Shown here piece after piece: positions 14,860 to 24,400 of a stretch of DNA of 34,292 nucleotides (positions within the stretch are counted from its first letter, which is position 1; every line of letters begins with the position of its first letter). The stretch is from the NCBI GenBank assembly GCA_035294565.1, contig DATGKR010000123.1, forward strand, positions 1-34,292. The letters are read 5' to 3'. The stretch comes from DATGKR01 sp035294565 (GTDB lineage: Bacteria; Actinomycetota; Acidimicrobiia; Acidimicrobiales; Palsa-688). The notes beneath the pieces were generated by a model. That model had not been told where the DNA came from and made no database searches. It worked only from the letters and a program-made list of their open reading frames with translations. The position numbers were made by a program, and so were the translations under genes.

Positions 14860-15445
14860 GCAGATCCTCGGCGGCCTGACGCACCTGCCAGTCCCGGTCC
14901 TGCAGCGCCCGCCGCAGGGCCGCGTCCACCTCCGGCCCGTCGAAGGCGGCGAGGGCGATGACCGCCCTGCGCCGCACCGCCGGCTTGTCCTCCAGGGCGG
15001 ACAGGACCGCTTCCAACCCGTCGGGCGCGCCGAGCGCGCCGAGCGCCGCCACTGCCGCTTCTCTGCACAGAGGATCCCCGTGGCGGCCGGCGATCCCCGC
15101 GAGGGCGGCAACCGCAGCGGGGCTGCGGGCCGCCTCTCCTAGCTCGCCGAGAGCGAAGCAGGCCGCTTCGACGACCTGCGGCTGCAGGTCGGCGCTGAGC
15201 GCCGTCAACCTTTCGAGCGCCCCAGCCCCGCCTGCAGCCGAGAGCTCCGCGACGCGTGCCCTCACCACCCCCGACGCGTCCGCCGCCGCGGCGTCCAGGT
15301 CGGCGCCGCGCAGGGCCCCCGCCCGGGCGAGAGCGCCCAGGGCGGTCGCGCGCACCTTGGGGTCGGCGTCGGCGAGGAAGCCCCGGGCCGCCGCGGCGTC
15401 ACCGGAGTGGCCGGACAGAGCCGCCTCGCGACGGCGGGCGGTCAT
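14849..15445 (-). CDS. HEAT-repeat protein
   Basis: A 198-residue all-helical protein built of about six HEAT repeats of roughly 30 residues, each with the pattern of hydrophobic positions and D-x-x-V-R-x-x-A (for example DPKVRATALGALARAG, DKPAVRRRAVIALAAFDG, DWQVRQAAEDLL). Such proteins act as binding scaffolds; some relatives are phycobilin-lyase-like, but no enzyme function is implied. ATG 15445 overlaps the stop codon of the upstream 58-residue membrane-protein gene as ATGA, so the two are coupled. Partner is unknown. Confidence 0.85.
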   Translation of the reverse strand: MTARRREAALSGHSGDAAAARGFLADADPKVRATALGALARAGALRGADLDAAAADASGVVRARVAELSAAGGAGALERLTALSADLQPQVVEAACFALGELGEAARSPAAVAALAGIAGRHGDPLCREAAVAALGALGAPDGLEAVLSALEDKPAVRRRAVIALAAFDGPEVDAALRRALQDRDWQVRQAAEDLLTS

Positions 15446-15618
15446 GCGGTCGCGGCGTGGTGCAGCAACGCCGCCAGGGCCCACATGACCCCGGCGAGGG
15501 TCGCCGAGACCAGCAGCGCGACGCACACGGCGAGCAACACCAGGTGCGCCACCGCCCGGGGCGCCCCGCCCTGCACCGCCACGCGGGGGCTCGCGAGCCC
15601 CCGCTCCCCGCCGGTCAT
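15442..15618 (-). CDS. Small membrane protein (58 aa) coupled to the HEAT-repeat gene
   Basis: A 58-codon frame starts MTGGERGLASPRVAV at ATG 15618 and ends HHAATA at 15442. Residues about 25-52 form one long hydrophobic segment (VAHLVLLAVCVALLVSATLAG), so it is a single-pass membrane protein with an N-terminal tail carrying three arginines. Its stop overlaps the ATG of the HEAT-repeat gene as ATGA. The overlap and the compact hydrophobic segment support it as a real gene despite its size. It may tether the HEAT-repeat protein to the membrane; that is inference. Confidence 0.75.
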   Translation of the reverse strand: MTGGERGLASPRVAVQGGAPRAVAHLVLLAVCVALLVSATLAGVMWALAALLHHAATA

Positions 15619-15681
15619 GGCAGGCTGTCCTCGCCTTCGGCGCCTAGAACGGAGCAGGATTTTTTGAGCACAGCTGGAGAG

Positions 15682-16851
15682 ATGCTACCCAAGGGCCGGC
15701 CGAAGCGCCGTCTTCTCGTCGCCGCCCTGATCCTCATGGCCGCCGTCCTCGTCGCCGAGGTGGTCTACGTGGTCGTCGCCTCCCGCTCGTACTTCGCCAT
15801 CTCCCCCGGGACCGCCCCGATCGTCTCCGACCAGCCATCGTGCCGGCCGGCCGGCGGCGGGAACTACGCCCTGCCCGACGGGCAGCCGTGCATCCGCCTG
15901 GTGGTTCCAGCTTCGAAGGCGGCGGCGGTCGCCGGGTCGGTGATGATGGTGGACGTCCTGGAGGGCCAGGCGACTCCCTGGCAGTACTTCCTGCACCAGG
16001 TGCATCTCCTCCACTCGGTCGACGACGGCACGGTGCTTTTGCCCAACCAGGAGATCCTCGGGCCCACTCCGCTCTCGCAGCTCTCCTGCCAGGACGACCA
16101 GGAGATGGCCGACGCCACCCAGGCGGCGCGCGTGGTCGCCCTGCGCACCCTCGGCTACCGCGTGACCGAGACCGACCTGGGCGCCCAGGTGGACCTGGTC
16201 AGTCCGGGCACACCCGCCGCCGCCGCCGGCCTCGAGTGCAACGACCTGGTCGTCGCCGCCGACGGCAAGCCGGTGCGCACGGCGGCGCAGCTGGTCGCGG
16301 CCGTCCACTCCCTGTCGCCCGGCGACACGATCCACCTGACCGTCCGGCGCGGCGCCCAGACGCTGCAGCTGGCGGCCCGCCTGGAAGGGACGCCTGCGCT
16401 GCAGGGCCAGCCGGCGGACCCGAAGCAGGCGTTCCTCGGCGTCGCCGTGGAGACGCGCGCCACGTTCGGGTTCCCCTTCGACGTGGCGTTCAAGGTGGGC
16501 CAGATCGGCGGGCCGTCGGCGGGGCTGGCGATGACGCTCGGTCTGCTCGACGCCCTCACCCACGGGCAGCTCACCGGGGGCCTGCGGGTGGCGGCCACGG
16601 GCACCATCGACTTGCAGGGGAGGGTGGGCGACGTCGGGGGGGTGGCTCAGAAGACCGTCGCCGTCCGCCACGCCGGTGCGCAGGTGTTCTTCGTGCCCGA
16701 CAGCGAGCTGGCAGCAGCGAGGAGCGAGGCGCGATCCCTGAAGGTGTTCCCGGTGTCGTCGCTGTCGCAGGCTCTCGCCGACCTGCGGTCCCTCGGAGGC
16801 AAGGTCCCGGCCGTGGCGAGCGGCCAGAATGGTGGCGGGATGAAGACCTGA
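15682..16851 (+). CDS. Membrane-anchored Lon-like PDZ serine protease
   Basis: A 389-residue protein of the YlbL/Rv3194c type: an N-terminal membrane segment (about 9-33), an extracytoplasmic region, a PDZ domain (about 160-240, VSPGTPAAAAGLECNDLV) and a C-terminal Lon-type peptidase domain. The Ser-Lys dyad is intact: Ser279 in GGPSAGLAM and Lys324 in GGVAQKTVAV, 45 residues apart as in Lon. It would degrade or process proteins outside the membrane. ATG 15682 is listed; TTG 15664, with GGAG 9 bases upstream, is about as likely and adds six residues. Its stop overlaps the start of the histidine kinase gene (TGATG), so the two are made together. Confidence 0.9.
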   Translation: MLPKGRPKRRLLVAALILMAAVLVAEVVYVVVASRSYFAISPGTAPIVSDQPSCRPAGGGNYALPDGQPCIRLVVPASKAAAVAGSVMMVDVLEGQATPWQYFLHQVHLLHSVDDGTVLLPNQEILGPTPLSQLSCQDDQEMADATQAARVVALRTLGYRVTETDLGAQVDLVSPGTPAAAAGLECNDLVVAADGKPVRTAAQLVAAVHSLSPGDTIHLTVRRGAQTLQLAARLEGTPALQGQPADPKQAFLGVAVETRATFGFPFDVAFKVGQIGGPSAGLAMTLGLLDALTHGQLTGGLRVAATGTIDLQGRVGDVGGVAQKTVAVRHAGAQVFFVPDSELAAARSEARSLKVFPVSSLSQALADLRSLGGKVPAVASGQNGGGMKT

Positions 16852-19565
16852 TGTCCCTCACCGAAGCGCAGGTGCAGTTCGCCGCCGAGTTCGTGACACT
16901 CGTCGTGACCGTTGCGGCCCTGGCGCTGGTGATCGCCCGCCCCGGGATGCGCAACTACGGGCGGCCCGGCGACATCGAGCGGTGGGGGTGGATCCCCGCC
17001 TCGTTCGCGTTGGTCGTGCTCGGCGGAGCGTCCTTCGCCCGGGGGTCCCTGCTCGTCACCGGGCGCCCGGTCGAATGGCTCGGCCTCGCCCGGCTCGTCG
17101 CGGCGGGGTTGCTGTTCGCCGTGTTCCCCTACCAGGGCCGCAAGCGGGCGGCCCCGGCGCTGACGGCCGCCGGATGCGTGCTGTGGATGGCCGCGGGCAC
17201 CGTAGAGCTGGCGTCGGGACCCGCCTACCTCGTCGACGGCATCCTGGTGGCCGGTTCCCTGTCCCTCGCCGCGGCGTTCGTCGGCTCGGCACAGCGGTCG
17301 GTCGCCGCCCGGGTGGCCGCGGGCGCCGCGGCCACCCTCCTGCTCGTGGTCGTCGTGCTCGCCCTCGCGCTGTCGACGGTCATCTCCTCGTCCGTCCAGC
17401 ACCAGGAGCTCGACCAGCTGGCGTCACGGGCACGGGTGCAGGAGGCGACGATCACCGACACCCGCCCCGTTTCGGCGTCGGCTGCGCTCGTCGAAGCGGA
17501 CCTGGCCGGCTACTTCGCCCAGGCGAACCCCAACCCGCTCTTCGAGTTCGCGAGCGGCGATCCCCCGCAGGTGTCCGCGGCGGCGGCGGTGATCTCCGCC
17601 CGTCTGGAGAGCCTCAACGCCCCGGCGTTGAACGGTGACCTGGCCTACTCGAACCTGGCCTACTCGAACTGGGCTGGGACGCTCACCATCTACCCGGGCA
17701 ACCCCCTGCCGGTCCACGCCCCGGGCTTCGGTGCAGGGATCGATCTGGCCCCCTACTCGTGCGCTCAGGGGCGCCAGGGCCTGTTCGCCTCCGGCGCATC
17801 GGTCTACGCGGCCGCCTCCTCCCCCGAGTGCACCAGCGGCGGGCGGAAGCTGGGGGTAGCCATCAGCTCGGTCGAGCTCAACGACAGCTATGTGGGCGCC
17901 CGTCGCAGTGTCGACCCTTCGGCGGCACTCGCCCTCCTCCTCGGCGACCGGGTGGTCGCGACCGCCGGCATGACGCCGGCGGAGGCCGAGCGGGCCGTCG
18001 CCGGCGTGTCGGGGGCGAGCGGAAACCTTGTAGCCGAGGCCAGGGGAGACCAGTTCGTCAGCCTGGCCATCGTGCCGGTCGCCGGGGCGCAGCCGCATCT
18101 GACGGTGCTGTTGACGTCGCCCGCGACGACTGTCCTCTCGACGCGCAACCAGCTGTTCCGCACCCTTTTCCTCATCTCCTTCGGCGGCACGATCCTCGCT
18201 TTGGGGCTGGCGATCTTCACCGGGGACCGGATCACCGCGGGGCTCCGGCGTCTCACCCGGGCGGCGGCGGCCATCCAGAGCGGGGAGCCCCACGTTCGCT
18301 CCGGAGTGACCGGCGAGGACGAGGTGGCCGCGCTCGGCACGGCTTTCGACGCGATGCTCGACTCGGTCGCCGCCCAGGCCGCCGCTTTGCAAGCCGCCGC
18401 CGAGGACGAGGCCAGGCTCCGCAACCGTCTGGAGGCCGTGGTGGCCGGCATGACCGACGCGCTGGTGGCGGTGGACCCCTACGGCAGGATCACCGACTTC
18501 AACAGGGCGGCCGAGGCGCTCACGGGGATCAGCGCCTCCCGAGCCCGGGGGGCTCCGGCCGAGCAGGTGGTCAGGCTGTGCACCGAGGAGGGGGTGGCCG
18601 TCGGAAGGCGCCTGTTCCGCGCCGGCGCCCGCGACACCGCGATGCTCGGCTACGTGAAGAGGGGGGAGGAGGAGATCCCCGTGGCGGTGTCCAGCGGCCG
18701 CCTGAGGGGCCCCGCCGGCGAGACGGCGGGGACGGTTCTCGTCTTCCGCGACATGCGCCGGGAGCGGGAGGTGGAGCGGATGAAGACCGAGTTCCTTTCC
18801 CGGGTGGGCCACGAGCTGCGCACCCCGCTGACCGGGATCCTCGGCTACGCCGACATTCTCCTCAGGCGAGACGTGCCCGCCGAGCGGGCCCGCTCCTGGC
18901 ACGAGGAGATCCTCCACAGCGCCCGGCGGCTGCTGCGCATAGTCGAGATGCTCGAGTTCTTCGCCTCGGAGGGCGCCGGCCGGATGATGCTCAGACCGGA
19001 GCCGGTCGACGTCAGGGCCCTGGTCAACGGCATCGCCTCCTCGTGGAACGACCGGCTGCCGACGAACGTCACCCTCGGCAGGCGGATCGCCAAGGAGGAG
19101 GCCTTCGTCTCCGCCGACCGTCGATGGCTCAGCCTCGCGGTGGACGAGCTGATCGACAACGCCGTCAAGTTCTCCCCCGGCGGGGGCCGCATCCTCGTCA
19201 GGGTGGGTTCCGGCGACGGCGTGGTGGAGATATCCGTCAGCGACCAGGGGATGGGAATGAGCGCTGAGCAGCAGGCGGTGATCTTCGGCGACTTCGTCCA
19301 GGTGGACTCGTCGGACACGCGCCGGTTCGGGGGTCTCGGGCTGGGCTTGGCGGTGGTCAGGCGGGTGGCCGACGGCCTGGGCGGAACCATCCGCTGCCGT
19401 TCGGCGCCGGGCCGGGGTGCGACCTTCACGATCGTCCTGCCGGCCTGGCCCGCCGTGTCACGATTCGGTGCCGAGCCGGAGCAGCCGGCGAACGGGGGCC
19501 CCGGCGACAACGGGTCGGCCGGCCGGGCCGGGCGGTCACCCACCGGCAGCCGCGCCCGGTCTTAA
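16851..19565 (+). CDS. Large hybrid-sensor histidine kinase with seven membrane segments, HAMP and PAS
   Basis: A 904-residue sensor kinase. Six membrane segments occupy about residues 10-175, then an extracytoplasmic domain of about 255 residues, a seventh segment (about 434-457), HAMP (about 460-515), a PAS domain (about 521-640, MTDALVAVDPYGRITDFN), HisKA with phosphorylated His654 (SRVGHELRTPLTGILGYADIL) and a HATPase domain with N box DELIDNAVKFS, G1 SDQGMGM and G2 GGLGLGLAVV. All kinase motifs are intact. No response regulator gene is in the window. ATG 16851 overlaps the stop of the Lon-like protease gene. The TAA stop also forms the start of the -10 box of the next gene. Signal unknown; an envelope stress role is inferred from the protease partner. 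Confidence 0.93.
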   Translation: MSLTEAQVQFAAEFVTLVVTVAALALVIARPGMRNYGRPGDIERWGWIPASFALVVLGGASFARGSLLVTGRPVEWLGLARLVAAGLLFAVFPYQGRKRAAPALTAAGCVLWMAAGTVELASGPAYLVDGILVAGSLSLAAAFVGSAQRSVAARVAAGAAATLLLVVVVLALALSTVISSSVQHQELDQLASRARVQEATITDTRPVSASAALVEADLAGYFAQANPNPLFEFASGDPPQVSAAAAVISARLESLNAPALNGDLAYSNLAYSNWAGTLTIYPGNPLPVHAPGFGAGIDLAPYSCAQGRQGLFASGASVYAAASSPECTSGGRKLGVAISSVELNDSYVGARRSVDPSAALALLLGDRVVATAGMTPAEAERAVAGVSGASGNLVAEARGDQFVSLAIVPVAGAQPHLTVLLTSPATTVLSTRNQLFRTLFLISFGGTILALGLAIFTGDRITAGLRRLTRAAAAIQSGEPHVRSGVTGEDEVAALGTAFDAMLDSVAAQAAALQAAAEDEARLRNRLEAVVAGMTDALVAVDPYGRITDFNRAAEALTGISASRARGAPAEQVVRLCTEEGVAVGRRLFRAGARDTAMLGYVKRGEEEIPVAVSSGRLRGPAGETAGTVLVFRDMRREREVERMKTEFLSRVGHELRTPLTGILGYADILLRRDVPAERARSWHEEILHSARRLLRIVEMLEFFASEGAGRMMLRPEPVDVRALVNGIASSWNDRLPTNVTLGRRIAKEEAFVSADRRWLSLAVDELIDNAVKFSPGGGRILVRVGSGDGVVEISVSDQGMGMSAEQQAVIFGDFVQVDSSDTRRFGGLGLGLAVVRRVADGLGGTIRCRSAPGRGATFTIVLPAWPAVSRFGAEPEQPANGGPGDNGSAGRAGRSPTGSRARS
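17640..17669 (+). repeat. 15-base tandem duplication in the kinase sensor domain
   Basis: CTGGCCTACTCGAAC occurs twice in a row (17640-17654 and 17655-17669), giving LAYSN-LAYSN in the extracytoplasmic domain. The copies are identical, which suggests a recent in-frame duplication. Confidence 0.8.
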
Positions 19566-19568
19566 TCT
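19563..19568 (+). promoter_or_regulatory. -10 box of the DivIVA-like gene, overlapping the kinase stop codon
   Basis: TAATCT contains the TAA stop of the histidine kinase gene and lies 6 bases before ATG 19575. There is no Shine-Dalgarno sequence before this ATG (CTCCCC), so leaderless initiation is likely. Confidence 0.6.
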
Positions 19569-19574
19569 CTCCCC

Positions 19575-21416
19575 ATGGGACCTGACCCGTCGTTGACTCC
19601 GGAACTGATCCAGGCCCAGTCGTTCTCCACCGCGTTCCGCGGTTTCGACCAGGCCGAAGTGCGCAGCTTTCTCGGGCGCGTCGCAGAGCAGCTCCGGGCC
19701 TGGCAGGAGCGGGCCGGGCACCTCGAGTCCTCGTGGAGGTCGGCGGAGGAGCGGGCGGCCCGCCCCCCCGTCCTCGACGAGGACACCCTTATGGCCGCCG
19801 TGGGCGAGGAAACGGCGTCGATACTGCGGTCGGCGCGCAGCGCCGCCGGCGATCTTCGCGCCAAGGCCGCCGACGAAGCCGAGAAGTTGCTCGGCGACGC
19901 CAAGGCCGAGGCCGAGCGCATACGAGCCGAGGCGCGCGCCGCCATGGAGCGAGCCACGTCCGCCGCCGAGGAGGCCGCGGCGCGGATCGTCGCCACCGCC
20001 CGCGCCGAGGCGGCCGACACCCTCGAGAAGGCGAGGAGCGAAGCGGACAAGCTGCGCGCCGCCGCCGAGCAGGACCGCAAGCTGACCATCGACGGCGCCA
20101 ACGCGACCCGGGACCGGATCCTCGAGGACCTGGCACGCCGGCGCCGGGTCGCCACCGTCCAGATCGAGCAGCTGCGGGCCGGACGGGAGAGGCTGATAGA
20201 GAGCTACGCCGTCGTCAGGCGGACACTCGAGGAAGCGCAGACCGAGCTGAGCAGGGCGGACGCCGAGGCGCGAGCCGCCGCCGACGAGGTCGGCCGCAGG
20301 ATGGGACATCTCCCCGGGGGGGACGCGCCGTCCCCCGAGGGGAGCGAAGACCCGGGCGCACAGGAGGAGGACGGCAATCCGCTCGGCGACCCGGCTGGCG
20401 AGGAGGCCGGCGTCACGGGTGACGCCGAGGGCACGGATGCCGTGGCCGCGCCGCCCGCGCCAGCCGCAGAGGAGGGGTCCCGCGCCCCGGCGCTGACCGT
20501 CCTCCGGGGCGGCGCCCAGCAGGCGCAGAGCGCGGTGGACGAGCTGTTCGCCCGGATCAAGGCGGACGGTGGCGCCCCGAGGACCGAAGAGGCGGCGCAG
20601 CCAGCCGCCCCAGGCACGGATGGCGACGGCACCGAGGAGGAGTCAGCCCGAGCCGGGGAGGTCCGGAGCGAGGACGAGTCATCCGGAGCTGGGGAGGACG
20701 AGGCGGCTGAAACCAGCGAGGAGACGGCCGAGTCGGGCGTCGACCGGCGGGGTGACGAGGAGGAGAGCCTGCTGCAGCGGCGGGAGTCGGCGCTCGCCGA
20801 CCTCGAAACGGCGCTGACCAGGCACCTGAAGAGGGCGCTGCAGGACGAGCAGAACGACGTGCTCGACCGGCTTCGCAGTCTGCGCGGCGAGCCGAGCGCG
20901 GCGGGCTTGCTCCCCGACCCGGCGGAGCAGTCGGCGCGTTTCGCCGCCGCCGCCCGGGCGCATCTGGAACGCGCCGCGATGGCCGGGGCCGCCTTCGCCC
21001 GCTCGGGAGCGTCGGTCGAGGTGGACGTGTCCGACATAGCCCGCGACGCCGCCGACGGGATAGCCGTTCCGCTCCGAAGGCGGCTCGAGCAGGCGGTCGC
21101 GGCTGGCGACGGCGACCAGGCGGTCCTCGTCGAGGCGCTCGGCGCGGCCTACCGGGAGTGGAAGACGCAGCGGATCGAACGCATCGCGGGCGACGCCGCC
21201 GCGGCCGCCTTCGCCCGCGGCACGTGGGAGGCCGTGCCGGAAGGGACGAGGATGCGCTGGGTGGTCGAGGACATCGACGGCCCCTGCCCCGACTGCGACG
21301 ACGACGCCCTCGCCGGGGAGCTGTCCAAGGGCGAGCCCTTCCCCACCGGACAGCACCACCCGCCGGCCCACAGCGGGTGTCGCTGCCTGCTCGTCCCGGT
21401 GGCAGCATCGGCCTGA
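19575..21416 (+). CDS. DivIVA-domain coiled-coil protein with C-terminal phage-head (Mu F/SPP1 gp7)-like domain
   Basis: A 613-residue protein. Residues 7-40 (LTPELIQAQSFSTAFRGFDQ, then AEVRSFLGRVAEQL) are the DivIVA membrane-targeting N-domain. A long Ala/Glu/Arg coiled coil follows (about 65-240), then a very acidic low-complexity linker (about 240-400) with an island VDELFARIKA. The C-terminal 200 residues are helical (about 400-550) and end with C571-x2-C574, EPFPTG, PPAH and C602-R-C604 before LLVPV. The order W..CPxC..G..FP.G...PPxHxxCRC is that of the phage minor head protein family (Mu gpF, SPP1 gp7). DivIVA proteins mark poles and septa and organise wall growth; the role of the added domain is unknown. 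No phage genes are nearby, so this seems a domesticated module. Confidence 0.82.
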   Translation: MGPDPSLTPELIQAQSFSTAFRGFDQAEVRSFLGRVAEQLRAWQERAGHLESSWRSAEERAARPPVLDEDTLMAAVGEETASILRSARSAAGDLRAKAADEAEKLLGDAKAEAERIRAEARAAMERATSAAEEAAARIVATARAEAADTLEKARSEADKLRAAAEQDRKLTIDGANATRDRILEDLARRRRVATVQIEQLRAGRERLIESYAVVRRTLEEAQTELSRADAEARAAADEVGRRMGHLPGGDAPSPEGSEDPGAQEEDGNPLGDPAGEEAGVTGDAEGTDAVAAPPAPAAEEGSRAPALTVLRGGAQQAQSAVDELFARIKADGGAPRTEEAAQPAAPGTDGDGTEEESARAGEVRSEDESSGAGEDEAAETSEETAESGVDRRGDEEESLLQRRESALADLETALTRHLKRALQDEQNDVLDRLRSLRGEPSAAGLLPDPAEQSARFAAAARAHLERAAMAGAAFARSGASVEVDVSDIARDAADGIAVPLRRRLEQAVAAGDGDQAVLVEALGAAYREWKTQRIERIAGDAAAAAFARGTWEAVPEGTRMRWVVEDIDGPCPDCDDDALAGELSKGEPFPTGQHHPPAHSGCRCLLVPVAASA

Positions 21417-21428
21417 TCCGCTCGAAGC

Positions 21429-21456
21429 CCCCCCGCCGCCCACAGGCGGCGGGGGG
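21429..21456 (+). terminator. 12-bp GC hairpin after the DivIVA-like gene
   Basis: CCCCCCGCCGCC (21429-21440), loop CACA, GGCGGCGGGGGG (21445-21456) form a perfect 12-bp stem 12 bases after the stop codon. There is no T tract (TCAACT follows), a common form of terminator in high-GC actinobacteria. It separates the DivIVA-like gene from the UPF0182 promoter. Confidence 0.7.
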
Positions 21457-21463
21457 TCAACTG

Positions 21464-21469
21464 TAGGCT
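21464..21469 (+). promoter_or_regulatory. -10 box of the UPF0182 gene
   Basis: TAGGCT lies directly after the hairpin and 10 bases before ATG 21480, fitting the TAnnnT leaderless pattern. Confidence 0.45.
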
Positions 21470-21479
21470 TCCGGGCCGG

Positions 21480-24400
21480 ATGCGAACCCCCCAGGATTTT
21501 CCCCGGAGGGCGCCGCGCGCCTCCCGGCGTACCCGGGTGATCGTCGTCGGCGTTCTCGTCGCGGTCGTCGTGGCGATCGTCGTCCTGCGGGCCCTGGCCG
21601 GGTTTTGGATCAACTATCTGTGGTTCTCCTCGGTCGGGTTCACCTCGGTCTTCCGGGGCGTCCTCCTGACCAAGGTCGTCCTGGCCGCGATCTTCGTGAC
21701 GATCTTCTTCGTCGTGATGCTGGCTAGCCTCACCGTCGCCGACCGTCTCGCCCCGGCCGAGGTAGACCCGGCTACGGCAAACGAGCTGGTGGTGCGCTAC
21801 CGCGAGCTCGCCTGGTCCCGCGGCCGCCAGATACGCGTGGCGGTGAGCATCGTCTTCGCCCTCCTCGCCGGCGTGGGCACGGACCGTGAATGGAACAACT
21901 GGGACCTGTTCCACTACGCGGTCAGCTTCGGCGTGACCGACCCGCAGTTCCACCGTGACGTGGGTTTCTATGTGTTCCGCCTGCCGTTCATCGAGTTCCT
22001 CATCGGCTGGGCGTTCGAGGCGGTGATCGTCGTCCTCATCGTCACCGCCGTCTTCTACTACCTCGGCGGCAGCATCCTCCCCCAGGCGCACCACCAGCGG
22101 GTGTCGCCCGGCGCGAAGGCGCACCTGTCGGTGCTGCTCGGCCTGCTCGCCATAGTCCGGGCCGTCGGCTACTACTACGACCGGCTCGCGCTGGTGCTCT
22201 CACGTTCGCACGTCGTCGACGGGGCCACCAACACCAGCGTCCACGCCAACGCTCCCGCCGACTTCATCCTGATGGCCATCGCCGTCATCGCGGCTGCCCT
22301 GTTCCTCGCCAACATCCGCCAGCGGGGATGGATCCTGCCGGCGGTGGGGGTGGCTCTCTGGGGCCTGGTCGCCTTGCTTATCGGTGTCGCCTACCCGGCC
22401 ATCTACCAGGCGCTCCGGGTCAACCCCTCCGAGCTCACCAGGGAGGCGACCTACATACAGCGCAACATCGACGCCACCCGGGCGGCATACGGACTGAACA
22501 AGGTCAAGGTCCACGACTCGTACGACTACTCGCCGACGGTCACCACCTCGGAGATCCAGGGCGCGTCGGGCCCGCAGGCCCAGGTCAACCAGCAGACCAT
22601 CGCCAACATCAGGCTCCTGGACCCCCAGGTGGACCTGCTCAACGCGTTCAACAAGTACCAGGCGCTCCGTTCCTACTACTCGTTCGACCAGTTGTCGGTG
22701 GACCGCTACGTGATGTCGCTGAACGGGAGCCCGCCCCAGGAGACCGGAACGGTCACCGCGGTCCGCGAGCTCAACAACTCGGTGCCGTCCGGCTTTGTCA
22801 ACCAGAAGCTGGTCTACACCCACGGCTACGGCGCGGTCGTCGCTCCCATCGGCGAGGCGGGCGTGAGCCCCGGCGGCGAGCCGAACTTCACCCTCCAGGG
22901 GCTGCCGCCCCAGGGGCAGCCGTCCTTGGACACCGCCAAGGGCGCCGAGATCTACTACGGGCTCGGCCCGGACACAGGCGGCTACGTCATCGCCGACTCG
23001 AAGACCCCGGAGGTCGACTACGAGAACGCCGCCGGCCAGCAGATCACCGGTCACTACGCCGGCCACGGGGGGGTCCCGGCCGGCAACCTCCTGCGCCGGG
23101 CTGCGTTCGCCTCCTACTTCGGCGACGCCAACTTCTTGCTTTCCGGCCAGATCACCGCCTCGTCGAGGGTCATGTTCATCCGCAACGTGATCGCCCGGGT
23201 GCAAAAGGCGGCGCCGTTCCTCAAGCTCGACTCGGACCCCTATGCCGTCATCTTGAACAACCAGGTCTACTGGGTCATAGATGCCTACACAGTCTCGGAC
23301 AACTACCCCTACTCCCAGAACGCCAACCTCGACGGGCTGCCGGCGAACAGCGGCCTGCAGACCACCTTCAACTACGTGCGCAACTCGGTGAAGGTCGTCG
23401 TCAGCGCCTACAACGGCTCGATGAAGTTCTACGCCTGGGATCCGAACGACCCGATACTGCGCGTTTACATGCGGGCCTTCCCCGATCTTTTCACCCCCGC
23501 CTCCGAGGCACCCGCCGACCTCGTGGCCCACTTCCGCTACCCCGAGGACCTCTTCCAGGTGCAGACCAACATGTATGGCCGCTACCACCTGACCGACGCC
23601 TCCGACTTCTACAGCCAGGCCCAGGCCTGGGCGGTCTCCCCCGACCCCGGCAGCGGCCCGCTGTCCGAAACCAGCTTCGCCAGCGCCGGTGTGGGCGCCA
23701 ACGGCCTCGTGTCCGCCCCGTCGGTGCCCCGCCTGCCGCCCCAGTACGAGCTGGCGAGCCTCCCCGGCTCCTCCCGGCCCGAGGAGAACTTCCTCCTGGT
23801 AACCCCGTTCGTGCCGATCTCCGCCACCGGATCCAGCCAGAACCTGACGGCGATCATGACAGCTTCGTCCGATCCGGGCACCTACGGCGAGCTCAACGTG
23901 TACCCACTCCCCGCCGGGACCACCGTCGACGGGCCCGGCCTCATATCCAACCTGATCAGGGCCAACCAGCAGATCTCCACCGAGTTGACCCTCTACAACC
24001 AGCAGGGGTCCCAGGTAGAGCTGGGTGAGGTGGCGGTCGTGCCGGTCGACGACACCCTGCTGTACGTGGAACCGGTTTACGTGGAGTCCACCGCCACCCA
24101 CGTTCCGACGCTCGACGATGTCGTCGTCGTCTACAACGGCAAGGCCTACCACAGCGGCAACGCGTCCATCGACAACGCCCTCTGCCAGATAACCAATCCC
24201 GACGGCAGCAAGCCGTTCTCCAATTACTGCAACACCGCGGCCGCTCAGAACGCCGCCCCGGTCACCGCCTCCACCCCGAGCGGATCCGGGAGCGGAACGT
24301 CGACGACGACCACCGTCCCCCAGCCGGGGGTTTCGGTGCAGTCCCTCCTCGCCCAGGCCAGCTCCGACTTCGCCAACGCCCAGAAGGCCTTGCAGGCCGG

